Assembly (NCBI GenBank): GCA_963575745.1
Contig: CAUYUJ010009557.1
Span: forward strand, 530,505-594,504
Source of the DNA: Prorocentrum cordatum
Taxonomy: Eukaryota; Sar; Dinophyceae; Prorocentrales; Prorocentraceae
Direction: 5' to 3'
Length of the DNA: 64,000 nt
Both the position numbers and the translations under genes were made by a program. Numbering within the stretch: the first letter of the stretch is position 1; the number at the start of each line of letters is the position of its first letter. The notes beneath the pieces were generated by a model. That model did not search any database. It saw only the letters and a program-made list of their open reading frames with translations, and was not told the origin of the DNA. Shown here one piece after another: positions 30,697 through 39,780 of this stretch.

Positions 30697-32166
30697 CTAG
30701 TCCGACTCGTCCTCGCCGAAACCCACAGGAGGGATGAGCGGTTCCCCATCCTCCTCTTGGCGCAGGCTGGAATGCAGCTGGCGCACGCGTCCGGCCTCGG
30801 ACCGCTGTGGGCGAGGCACAGGGTGTGGGGTTGGCGGGCTCGGGAGCGGCATCGCAGCGCGCGCTGCTGCTTTCTCTCTCTGCGCGCGCTGCTGCCTTTG
30901 AATTTCTGCGGTATTGTACCGCTCGGACTCTGAAGCAAAAAGACGAAATCTGGGATGCTTGCCATCCAACAGACGATTTCTCACATTCGCACGTCCACCA
31001 CTCTTGGGAGGCCGTCCAGGACAGGTGGCGGGCAAACCTCTGAAAGCATACTGGGCATAACGCCCACAGACTAAGCAAAAGACAACAGGCACGGCAAAAT
31101 GCGCAATTGCCATCTGATGGCTGGCATGAATAGCTTCTAGGCCGCGTCTGAATGCGCTGGCCAGTGGCTGGCATGCCTGCCTCTCACGTGCGACAGCGGC
31201 CTTATACGATCGGGCGTGCGTAAAACATGCTCTGCACCTGTACGGTATCGGCCCCTGAAGAACCTCCCAGTCGTGCGCGACGATGGTAGCCTGAACCTTA
31301 CAGGGCAGAGCGGCTCTCTCGCTCTTGTGCCTGTTGCGCTGGCACAAGGCAAGAACTCTGGGCGCATATAAACCAATCGCTCGAGCGGCCTCGATCTTGC
31401 GTTGCAACTCATGCAGCGCGGTCGGGTTGAAACTTGGGTGACAGTCCACAGCCGCCTTCGCCATCTTGTCTGCTGCAGCATTGATCTCCGCAGCAAGTCT
31501 GGCCTCTCCAGCCAATGAATGTATATCCTGATGGCTCTTGACCTTAGAGGCCGTCTCGAGATGATGTCTGCTGTCCCGCGCAAGCGCAAGCTTGTGCAGG
31601 CCTGAATACTTAAGCTTACTGCTGAGACGTGTCGGCAGTGGCCTAGCGTGCTGATCAAGGACCGCTTTGCAGTCCACCCAAGTCTTCGAGGGTTTGGTGA
31701 GGGCCTCCTGGAGAACCAGGAAGCCCATGTGCTCCCCAGCCTGAGAAGTCTGGGGAAGGTTCGCAGCGACAGCGCCATAAAGGGAGGCCTCTGGGGCCCC
31801 GTCGGTACTGTAAGCCACTACCGAGAACGTCGCTCTGTCTAGCTCCGCTATGACTGTCTTGGTGCACGACCCGTCGGTTCCCGTGAGCCCCCCAAAGTGC
31901 GGTACCGTGTCAGGCTGACCGTCGTGTCTGACGAATCGAACGATGGGATTCTCTCTAGGCAGCGGAAAATCATCATGCTGTTCCCCTGGGTGCTCGAAGA
32001 TACCGAAGCAGTACAGGGTGCTATTCTCTGGCGCCTCCAGCGCGGCCTGCAGCACGTCTGGCGGCAGCAGCTCTGTCCTGAGGGCAACTACCTCTGGATG
32101 CTGACAAGAAAAGAGACGATGGTGTATGGTGTCCCCGAAGACTTTAATCAAAAATCGGGGTATCCG
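30697..32166 (-). CDS. LINE ORF2 C-terminal part: RNase H domain and zinc fingers, no RT
   Basis: This open frame (489 codons from 32166) has no start codon of its own. It begins 23 bp before the ORF1 stop, in another frame. Residues 11-24 (GDTIHHRLFSCQHP) match the zinc segment after the RT of dinoflagellate LINEs, without its first cysteines. RNase H spans about residues 90-240: TDGS (Asp98), GEHMGF (Glu145), VDCKAVLD (Asp165), KVKSHQD (208-214) and INAAADKMAKAA (Asp233), so the carboxylate set appears complete. CRAC (311-314) and FCLVCGRY with a later Cys382 form the C-terminal zinc fingers typical of these ORFs. The RT and endonuclease are missing. Without a start codon, expression would need frameshifting or reinitiation after ORF1. 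It may not be translated. Confidence 0.8.
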   Translation of the reverse strand, partial: RIPRFLIKVFGDTIHHRLFSCQHPEVVALRTELLPPDVLQAALEAPENSTLYCFGIFEHPGEQHDDFPLPRENPIVRFVRHDGQPDTVPHFGGLTGTDGSCTKTVIAELDRATFSVVAYSTDGAPEASLYGAVAANLPQTSQAGEHMGFLVLQEALTKPSKTWVDCKAVLDQHARPLPTRLSSKLKYSGLHKLALARDSRHHLETASKVKSHQDIHSLAGEARLAAEINAAADKMAKAAVDCHPSFNPTALHELQRKIEAARAIGLYAPRVLALCQRNRHKSERAALPCKVQATIVAHDWEVLQGPIPYRCRACFTHARSYKAAVARERQACQPLASAFRRGLEAIHASHQMAIAHFAVPVVFCLVCGRYAQYAFRGLPATCPGRPPKSGGRANVRNRLLDGKHPRFRLFASESERYNTAEIQRQQRAQREKAAARAAMPLPSPPTPHPVPRPQRSEAGRVRQLHSSLRQEEDGEPLIPPVGFGEDESD

Positions 32167-33130
32167 TAATCGATGCAGATGGCTGGGGCGGCGGTGCTGC
32201 CTTCTCAGGCAGGGCGCCCACCATGCTGGCCATGTCATTGATGAATTTGAGGATGTCTGCGTTGCCTGCAAACTTGGTCTTGGCCTCCGCGATCTTGGCC
32301 TTGGACGTCTTGGTGAACTCCGCGAGCGATCCAGGTCCTTCATCTGGGGCAGTGTCTGCCCAGACTGACTTGGCGTCCTGCTCCTCGCGCTGCTGGTCCT
32401 CCTGGGCCTGCTCGAGTCGTTTCTTCTGCTCTTCCATGGACTGGATGGTGGCGTCGAGCTGCAGCTGCAGCTCCTGCTTGGTATTCTCCAGCTCTGATAT
32501 CTGGTGCTTGATCTTCTCAACCTTCTCGGCCGCGCGCTGCACGCGGGTGTGGCAGCGCGCCATGCGCTGCGCAGGCGGCAGGCTGGCTGCCTGCGCCGCG
32601 CGCGCGTCCACCAGGTCAGCTCTGGCCTGTTGCAGCTTGGCAGCCACATCAGGCACGACGTTGGCGTCCATCTGCTGGTAGGTGCTGACGAGAAGTTCGA
32701 GTTGCTCGATCTTCTTGTCTTTGTCGTTGGTGGCGGGCGCCTCTGACGTGGGCGCTGCCGTGTCCTTGCCCTTGCCCGTGCCACGCGATCCTTTCCCGTG
32801 GCCAGGCGCTGCGCCTGCGGCAGGACTGCCTGCTGCTGGCGGCTGGGCTGAGTTGGCGGCCGCTGCGATGGCGGTGACCTGCTTGGCGATGGCGTCCAGC
32901 TGCTGCTTGGAGAGCCCTGCGGCGCCGCCTGCGCCGCCCGCGCCCATGCCGCCGCCTGCGCTCTTGCCACCGCCCTTGCGGCGACGGGCTCCACGTTGAG
33001 GCTGATCACCCTTGTTGTAGTAGAGCCCGCAAATGTGACACCACAGCTTGCTGCTAGCCATAGGTGTCCAAGAGCGTGGGCCACACTTCTCACACTGAAC
33101 CCACGCCGCTGGCCCAGTGGCCTTCGCCAT
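32144..33130 (-). CDS. LINE ORF1: zinc-finger and coiled-coil protein
   Basis: Starts at the first ATG after the spliced leaders (33130) and gives 328 residues. ORF1 proteins of LINEs bind element RNA. A four-cysteine zinc ribbon is visible (Cys13, Cys16, Cys31, Cys34, around WVQCEKCG and KLWCHICGLYYNKGD). It is followed by a basic/Gly-Ala linker (45-125) and long charged helices. KDKKIEQLELLVSTYQQMDA (137-156) and the Glu/Gln/Lys-rich heptad-like region at about 195-255 predict a coiled coil. It ends with SITDTPIFD. Layout and wording match ORF1-type frames that precede LINE RT ORFs in dinoflagellates. The 5' leader from the spliced leader to the ATG is about 135 nt. There is no stop or frameshift. 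Confidence 0.8.
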   Translation of the reverse strand: MAKATGPAAWVQCEKCGPRSWTPMASSKLWCHICGLYYNKGDQPQRGARRRKGGGKSAGGGMGAGGAGGAAGLSKQQLDAIAKQVTAIAAAANSAQPPAAGSPAAGAAPGHGKGSRGTGKGKDTAAPTSEAPATNDKDKKIEQLELLVSTYQQMDANVVPDVAAKLQQARADLVDARAAQAASLPPAQRMARCHTRVQRAAEKVEKIKHQISELENTKQELQLQLDATIQSMEEQKKRLEQAQEDQQREEQDAKSVWADTAPDEGPGSLAEFTKTSKAKIAEAKTKFAGNADILKFINDMASMVGALPEKAAPPPQPSASITDTPIFD

Positions 33131-33267
33131 TGCGGAGGACGGGCCGTTCTGGCAAACTGCTTGTGAGAGAGAATGTTGCGTAGATGCTCGCAGGCTGACC
33201 CCAGAGACGCGGGCCGGGCCAGTCCTGGAGCGCGCGGTTGGCCCTGCGCCACCTCGAGAGATGGCAA

Positions 33268-33282
33268 CTTGAGCCAAAATGG
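33268..33282 (-). other. Relict spliced leader
   Basis: CCATTTTGGCTCAAG on the minus strand, the 3' 15 nt of the leader. It is truncated exactly at the AG that lies inside TCCGTAG, as expected when an older genomic leader was used as a trans-splice acceptor. Confidence 0.92.
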
Positions 33283-33304
33283 CTTGAGCCAAAATGGCTA
33301 CGGA
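33283..33304 (-). other. Full-length dinoflagellate spliced leader
   Basis: TCCGTAG directly followed by CCATTTTGGCTCAAG on the minus strand, 22 nt in total. It is identical to the published consensus DCCGUAG... with U at the variable first position. One extra G separates it from the target-site duplication. Confidence 0.95.
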
Positions 33305-33305
33305 C

Positions 33306-33316
33306 TGTAGAACCCA
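33306..33316. other. Target-site duplication, right copy
   Basis: TGTAGAACCCA, identical to 30505-30515. Confidence 0.9.
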
Positions 33317-33745
33317 AAAACATGTCTAAAGATGTCTTGGGACTGGGTTGCCAAAAAACATAATACATGTTTTAAGACTCGCGAAGGACCTCTGAAGAAA
33401 CACACAAGAAAACTTAAGAAAAAACAAGCAATATTTAACACATCTGGATCATTCCGGAAAGATCTTTCGAGAATCGGGGGCATGCTCCGAAGAAGCACGT
33501 GGAGTGGATTCTCTGAAGAATCGCGAGGCAACTCTGAATAATCGTTCAGGAATCTTGGAATCCTTGGAGAATCGCGAAGACTGCATGTGGAATCCGGAGG
33601 AATCCGTGCTAAGAACTTCAAAGATTCCCCAACACAGTCCCCCAATAATCCCCAAGAAATGCCTCCAAACTCTCACGGAATCCTGACGAACCAATAGCGA
33701 AGCTCATAGGAACCTCTGAAGAATCTCCAACAGAAGCGTTTGGAC
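33317..33745. repeat. Degenerate GAAGAATC-type array, right part
   Basis: CTCTGAAGAATCGCGAGG, GGAATCTTGGAATCC and GAGAATCGCGAAG words continue the array interrupted at 30515. Confidence 0.65.
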
Positions 33746-34559
33746 CTGGTACCAATTAGTTGGAAGCCTGCCACCAAAACTGGGTTCAACTCTCATCACA
33801 TCCTGCTAGGGCTCGATCACGCTATGGCACGAAACTACAAAAACCTCGATCGAACTGTCATCGAATCATACTCAGGCTGGATCCAGCTCCAATGAGTTCA
33901 CGCAAAAGGGTTCGATCTAGTTTAACGTTTCCCCCTGCTAGAAAGGGCAGGGTCCAAATCTGATGCAATATCACTGGGGAGCGGTCCAAGTTCATCCGCA
34001 TCCTGGAATGGGCTGGATCCAGTTCTAAGAGAATCGCACGAGGGCTCGATCCTGATCTAAGATGAATCTACTATGATCGAGATGGGCCTCTAATAAAAAA
34101 CCCTAGAAGGGGCGGGGCCCACCCACCCCCGGTTTGGAGCGGGAGCCTGCTTTACCCCCCCTGCACCAGTTCGAAACTGGGGGGGTCTGGGGGGGGCGCC
34201 AGTACAGGCAAGAAACGCTTTCTCGAATATAGCAAGTCCCCCCGAAATGGAATCGAAATCAACACTAACAAGTCCACACCAGAAGTTTGAATGAATAAAC
34301 ATTCGACCGGTCACGATACAATCGACAGTGGTCTGACCTCACGTTTCTCTGAAGCCGCATAGCGCGCGTGATGTGTCTGGGTGGTTGGGCGCGTCCGCTG
34401 GCACATAACATGGCACAGTCGTGCCGGGCCACGCAATTTGTTTTGAGGGCACTATCCCTGATGCTTTCCTTGGCGAAAATGTAGCGAACTGATCTTGCAA
34501 CTGCGACCGGCACACAAGGCGCGTTGACACCGCAATGCCCGCACTCCCCACGCATGCTG
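33746..34559. other. No recognisable gene; TCGATC-rich then C/G-run region
   Basis: GGATCCAG and GCTCGATC words at 33800-34080 suggest an old degenerate repeat. Long C and G runs occur at 34120-34195. No coding motif was found. Confidence 0.4.
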
Positions 34560-34860
34560 ATGCAGCAGCGCATGCACCACATCGCCTGTGTACATCACAG
34601 CGACTGGGTGCATGGCAGTGCTCCTAAGCTCCTATTCACCACAGCGCTTGTGTACACAACTGCGCACGCGCACACCACACCGCCTTTGCACAACGCGTGT
34701 GCGGCCACACAAGCACGTTCCGCGTGCAACACGGCGAGTGTGTAGAACACGATCTGCGCCGCGCGCGCACCACTGCAGCCACGCGCAGCGCGGAAACAGA
34801 CGCCACTGTGCACCACACTGTACATGTACACCACAAAACCCGCGTACACTTCGAGGGTCA
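34560..34860. repeat. 18-bp-period degenerate satellite, site 2
   Basis: About 16 units, for example CAGCGCTTGTGTACACAA, CTGCGCACGCGCACACCA and CACCGCCTTTGCACAACG. The minus-strand frame is a Val/Tyr/Ala six-residue repeat (VVYTSAVV, VVCACAVV), not a recognisable protein. Confidence 0.7.
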
Positions 34861-35719
34861 CGACGAAGTCAACGAACCCAAACTCGTCATGGGGGGGTGG
34901 GGGCGCGAACGTATGAAATTGAATATGCAAGACCACGTTGGCAAGTTGTTCGAGCTGCGTCCTGCCGCGCCGACGACGATGCCTCCAAAAGGGGGGGGGC
35001 CTTGGCGCCTCGAGTGCACTTGTGCCGCCGTTTCGACTTTGAACACCCTGGCCCAAAGAGGGTTCCGACGCGGCTCAAAACGGCTCCGAGACGGCCGACG
35101 AAACGCCCAAGGTTCCAAGGAGGAAACCACCAACCGACAATCCGAGCTTTCCCCCCCAAGACGCCCACCCAAAAGGCGTCAAACAACTCTTCGAAAGGTT
35201 GAGGAACAACCCAAGAGCGCGCCCAAGAGGGCATCAAAAGGCTCAAATCCGTCCTTTCCCCTCGTTGCCCCCCGCATCAGCCAGTCCTCCTCCTCGTCCG
35301 CCTCGTCCTCCTCGCCCTCCTCCTCGTCGTCGTCCTCCTCCTCCTCCTTCTCCTACGGTTCCTCATCCTCCTCCTTTTCATCCCTATCCCGCCTCCTCCT
35401 AACGCCCAGGATCGGCGCGCCGGCCGTAAATCCTTCTGAGTAAAATGGTCACTGCAGGGTCACAGGGTGGTCTCTTCGCCGTGAGCGGCGCGGTGGTGAT
35501 ACAGGACTTGCTCCAAGAAATTGCGGCGCACCATTGTGAGCGGAATGCCGCTCGCCACGTAGCACCCCACGAAAAATTCGCCGCCCCAACGGGCCAAGGG
35601 CGTGCTAAGACAAGATCTCCGGTAGCTGGTTAACCGTATTTCTAGTTCGCGCGCGCGGGGCCGCCCGCCCCTGGGGGTCCCCGGCCAGGTCCCGGACGAA
35701 GAGCGCTCCAGGAATGCTG
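34861..35719. other. No gene; CTC/CGT microsatellite at 35278-35400
   Basis: CCTCCTCGTC triplets occupy 35278-35400 and end in GCGCGCCGGCCGTAAAT. This resembles the right edge of repeat R1 (GGCACCGGCCGTAAGG). The rest is non-repetitive with low-complexity frames. Confidence 0.45.
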
Positions 35720-36200
35720 TAAGTGGCCTCCCAGAGAGCTCAACATGATCCGAGACGGTCCGAGAGCGATCCAAGACACCAAAGATGGTCCCCAGACAGC
35801 CCTAAGCGCCTTCAAGAATCCCCAAGAGGGCTCCAAGAGACCTCCCAAGAGGGCCCACAGGAAAAGAAAATTGTGAATTTCGGCTTCCCGGGGCTGTCAG
35901 ACGGCCCGAGAGGCTTCCAGGATCGCCCCAACACGGCCCGAGCGCCCAAAACTGCCCAAGAGGGCCCCAAGACAGCCCCAGAGGCCTCCAAAATGGCCGA
36001 AGAGCCTACCATGACGGCTCCAAGAGCGGGCCCAGACGGGGGACCCGAACGGACATTTCGAGCTCTAGGCGCAAAAAGGTCCCCTGGAGGCCCCAACAGC
36101 CCCGCCAGAAGCCCCTAATAGGCCTCCGAGAGGCCCCAAGAGACTCCCAAGAGGCCCCCAAGAGGCCCCCGTGGCGCCCGCGGAGGCCCCAAAGAGGCTC
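35720..36200 (+). repeat. CCCAAGAGG-family array with R1 core
   Basis: Irregular CCCAAGAGGGCC units. At about 36025-36100 a conserved core GCCCAGACGGGGGAC, then CGAACGGACATTTCGAGCTC, is shared almost exactly with 58648-58700. Confidence 0.7.
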
Positions 36201-36479
36201 CCACGAGACATCCAGGATATCACCAACATACCGCCACGAGGCCCTCGAGAAGCCTCCCAAAAAACTCACAGAAAACTCCCAAAGAGGCGCCTTGTCCATG
36301 ACCAGTTTCGCCCCAAATTGACACAACAAGCCCTCCAGAAACCTCCTCCTCATCCTCATCCCCCCCCGTTTCCTCCTCCTCGTCCTCCTCCTCATTTTCG
36401 CTCGCCACGAACACACAAGCATATAGCACCAGTAATGCAAGATGGGCCGGCGGAGTGAGCGAAACGATGAAATAGCACA

Positions 36480-36565
36480 CTCTGCGCACCCCTGTGCCTG
36501 CGTACGAATGCACCCCTGTGCCTGTGTATGCCGCCAGCACGTACATCACAGTGCCCGCGAAGACA
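36480..36565. repeat. 18-bp-period degenerate satellite, site 3
   Basis: Four or five units: TGCGCACCCCTGTGCCTG, CGTACGAATGCACCCCTG, TGCCTGTGTATGCCGCCA, GCACGTACATCACAGTGC. Confidence 0.6.
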
Positions 36566-36774
36566 ACAAACCGCGCCAACACCTCCAGGTGCTCGACGGT
36601 GCCAAACTCTCGGAGCCGGACATGGCACGCCACAAAGGCTGCCAAGATGATCCATTACTTCTCCCTGGCGGCGAAGATGGCTCAAACTGGCCTCTTGTCT
36701 GCCAAAAAGGTCTTCGAGACGGCTCAAATGGGATCCAATAGAGCCTCCAAGATCGCCCGAAGAGGCCACATTCA

Positions 36775-36855
36775 TTGAGTTGTTGTTGTTATTGTTGGTG
36801 TTGTTGTTGTTGTTGAACTCTCATTCCTGAAGAATAATTATTGTTGATCCCCCCT
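36775..36855 (+). repeat. Direct repeat flanking a 41-bp array, left copy
   Basis: GTT triplets, then TTGTTGAAC, then GAAGAATAATTATTGTTG followed by a C run. The same order occurs at 37991-38090. GAATAATTATTG is a near-perfect palindrome. Confidence 0.75.
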
Positions 36856-36964
36856 GTCCGGTGCCCACTGTTTTTTTTCAATTGAAGTGTTTCATCCGGG
36901 GCTCGCACCCTGTTTTTTGACAAGGAAAGCCTTGCGGATCAGATTGCGTTGTTGGGCCCCGGAC

Positions 36965-37465
36965 TACAACAACGGCTCCCGCCTGAGACCTCCTCACAAT
37001 TTACTCAGGACCCCCGCTCACGCCTGAGACTTCTTCAAAATTTACTCCGGAAGGGCGCTCCCGCTTCAGACTTTCTCAAATTTTACTAAGAAACGGCGCT
37101 CCCGCTTGAGACTTCCGTAATCAGGACCCCTGCTCCCGCCCGAGACTTCCTCATAATTTACTCAGGAATGGCGCTCTCACCTAGGACTTCCTCGCAATTT
37201 CTTGCAGCATCGCGTTCTCGACGCTCAGGAACCACGCTCTCGCCAAGGACGCCCTCGCAATTTACTTAGGAATCGCGCTCTCGCTTAACACTTCCTCGCA
37301 ATTTACCCAAAAATCCCGTTTGAATGTCCCGCCCGCCCGACCCGCCCGTCAGGGTCCGCCCGCCCGACCGGCGCTCCCGCCTGAGACGTCCGACAATGTA
37401 CTCGGGACCCCCGCTCCCGCCCAACTCTTCCTTGAGGAATACGCCCTCGCCTAGGACTTCCTAGA
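36965..37465 (+). repeat. 41-bp tandem array
   Basis: About eleven diverged units of the form CGCTCCCGCCTGAGACTTCC then TCACAATTTACTCAGGAA. Clear copies start near 36974, 37015, 37058, 37132, 37173, 37234, 37275 and 37370; some are shortened. Confidence 0.8.
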
Positions 37466-37780
37466 ACGTTCACACTCTTACCCTCCTGCCCCTTCCTCCC
37501 CATCCAACCTCCCTCCTCCCTCCCCTCTCCCTCATATCCACCCTCCTCCTCCCTCTTCCTCTCTCCCCTCACCATCCTCCCATAACCCTCCTCCCTCCTC
37601 TCTTCGCCCTCCCCTCTCCAGCCTCCTCCTTCCTCCCTCCTCTGTCTCTCTATCTCCAATCGTCCCCCCCCCCCTCCTCGCCCCCTCTCTCCTGGCGTGT
37701 TCCCCTTTAGCCTCGTCCCTCCCCCTCCCTTCCTCCCACTCTCCCTCGTTCTCCCCCTTCCTCTTCTTGCAGGGCCCGCG
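37466..37780. repeat. Pyrimidine-rich CCTCCCTC tract
   Basis: About 310 bp of C/T with CCTCC and TCCCT words. Confidence 0.75.
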
Positions 37781-37990
37781 CTAATTCCAATGGTGGGCAA
37801 AGAGATGCGTGCCCCATCCTCCGAATAATTCCCCGCCCGTTCACGCCCGCTTGTCTAAGCCCGCCCGCCCCCGCAAAAAGAAAAAATCCCCCCAGAAGGG
37901 GGTACGCTCGAAGACGAAGGGGGCGGGTATCGAGGGCGTGGGTATACACGTTGCATGGCACGCGGGCAAGTAAGAGCGAACAATCTTAAA

Positions 37991-38090
37991 ATGAGTGTTG
38001 TTGTTGTTGATGATAGTGTTGCTATTGTTGGTGTTGTTGTTGTTGAACATCATTTATTCTAAAGAATAATTATTGTTGGGCCCCCTGGTG
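37991..38090 (+). repeat. Direct repeat flanking a 41-bp array, right copy
   Basis: Partner of 36775-36855. It shares ATTGTTGGTGTTGTTGTTG, TTGAAC and AAAGAATAATTATTGTTGG before a C run. Confidence 0.75.
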
Positions 38091-39154
38091 CGCGCCCCCC
38101 CTGCGCCGCCTAGGCCGCAGCTACATTTTCATCACTTTCGTGAGGAAGCCTCAGAAAAGAGGGTGTGTACAGGATCCGGTTGTTTTGTTGTAATCCGCTT
38201 TCCCTTGCAAAAAACAATAGAAAATGACATTTCTTGTTCTAATATAATCAAATTTCAAGAATCCCTTGCAAAAAATAAGGTAAAGTGGACATTCGCGCGC
38301 GCAAGACGAAATCCTTCCAAAACCTTAGTGTTCGCAGCGATTTTAACATAAAAACATCAAAAAACCAATGGTTTTTCAACAAAAAATGTCAAAATCTCAT
38401 CCCGCGCGCTCTTTTCGGATTCGTAGGAAACCCAACACTTTTTAAACATTTCTGTCAAACGGGCTTTTGCGAGCAACTTTTTCGAACTTCTGCGACAACG
38501 GTTGCGCACCTGCCAGGGCCATCATCCCTGTCAAATAATACCATGCGGGACACATTCGTTTTTTCTTCCCACATCCCTCAGGAATTTGCCCTAAAGATGT
38601 GATCAACTATCTTGCGAGTACGTATCATGCGTATCATGTGTATCATGTACCATATGCATCATATGCAACAGATGTTCTGTGGAAGGCTTCACAACTTCTG
38701 TGGGTTAACAAGGCTTAACAACTTCTGTGGGTGTACGAACGTAGGCTAATACCATGCGGGACACATTCGTTTTTTCTTCGCGCGCGCACGCCGAAATCTT
38801 CAAAAACCATTGGGTTTCTTAGGAATTTTAGCACCGCGCAACATACAATCATACGAATCGCACCGTAGGTCCTCGAAAAACATCTGTACGAATTTTCAAA
38901 ATTTCTACCCGCGCGCGCTGTCCGAATCCTAAAAATCCGAGTCACTGTACCCATGCGCCAGTGTAGTAGCCACGGTCGTCCGCAGGCCACGAAGTGAAGT
39001 GTCCGAACGTCATAGGGCGGGAAGCTGGGTGTGGGTGGTGGCGAAGAGTCGTTTGGAAATGTGGTAGAGCTTGAACCGGCCCCCCCACAAAGTGGGGGTA
39101 TTGGCGGGCGTCGTATGAAAACCCTGGCACTGGTGAGAACACTGAGCGTTCGGG
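38091..39154. other. No gene; contains local direct duplications
   Basis: ATACCATGCGGGACACATTC then GTTTTTTCTTC is repeated at 38538-38571 and 38749-38782. CGCGCGCGCAAGACGAAATC (38297) resembles CGCGCGCGCACGCCGAAATC (38778). GTATCATG words repeat at 38621-38660. The DNA is AT-richer than its neighbours, and no protein motif was found. Confidence 0.5.
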
Positions 39155-39295
39155 TAAAGTGATTGTTGTTGTTGTTGTTATTGGTATTGGTATTGTTATT
39201 GTTCTTGTTATTGTGCTTGTGATTGTTATTGTTATTGTTATTGTTTTTGTTCTTGTTCGTGTTGTTGTTGTTGTTGGTGGTGGTGTTGGTGTTGG

Positions 39296-39351
<56 letters not shown>

Positions 39352-39355
39352 GTGT
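39155..39355. repeat. (GTT/ATT)n microsatellite
   Basis: About 200 bp of GTT and ATT triplets, giving poly-Asn or poly-Leu/Val frames. Confidence 0.9.
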
Positions 39356-39409
39356 GTCTTGTTTGTTGTTTTCTCGACTCTTCCACATTCTCCCATTCTC
39401 TTCGTTTCA

Positions 39410-39780
39410 AGGTTGTGTCGGCTCAACTGCCCCAGAAGCCTCCAAGATGGCCTCAAGACTGCTCAGAAAGGCACCAGGAGGGCTCAAAGACGGAGCGGCC
39501 CAAGAGGACCCGAGGTCGGCCCAAACAGGCGCTCAGAAGGGCCTGAAGGTCTTCAAGAGAGCCCCAAGACGACCCAGAGAGTCCATCAAGAGGAATTCTC
39601 ACAGCGCCCATACGGCCCAAGAGCGCCCTCAGACGACCCAAGGAGCCCCCGAAAGCTCCCGAGCGACCCCCAAGGCTGCCAAGAGGCCCAGAGAGCCTTC
39701 AAAGAACTCAAGATGCCCTCAGAACCTTCAAAAGGCCCGAAGTGTCACAGTTGACGGCCTCCCGCGCTCCCTCGAATAGC
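39410..39780 (+). repeat. CCCAAGAGG-family array
   Basis: CCCAAGAGG, GGCTCAAAGACGG and AGGGCCTGAAGGTC words, same family as 35720-36200 and 58270-58830. Confidence 0.55.

Larger units (their letters stand above)
30516..33305 (-). mobile_element. Internally deleted LINE-type retrocopy with spliced leader and poly(A)
   Basis: A 2790-bp insertion bounded by an 11-bp perfect target-site duplication. On its coding (minus) strand it starts with one extra G, a full 22-nt dinoflagellate spliced leader and a truncated relict leader. It continues with ORF1 (33130-32144) and a frame carrying a post-RT remnant, RNase H and C-terminal zinc fingers (to 30697). It ends with a 12-nt poly(A) tract. The endonuclease and reverse transcriptase that belong between these frames are absent. 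Both frames are free of stops, and the duplication is perfect, so the insertion looks recent. It must have been mobilised by an enzyme supplied elsewhere. Confidence 0.9.

Noticed and set aside
32167-33267. Upstream half of the 856-codon minus frame covering ORF1
   Set aside because: It is an Arg/Ser/Pro-rich shadow of ORF1. Only the part from about 32166 onward shows LINE motifs.
39159-39410. Poly-Asn or poly-Val/Leu frames suggesting membrane or low-complexity proteins
   Set aside because: Direct translation of a GTT/ATT microsatellite. The apparent membrane segments have no independent support.
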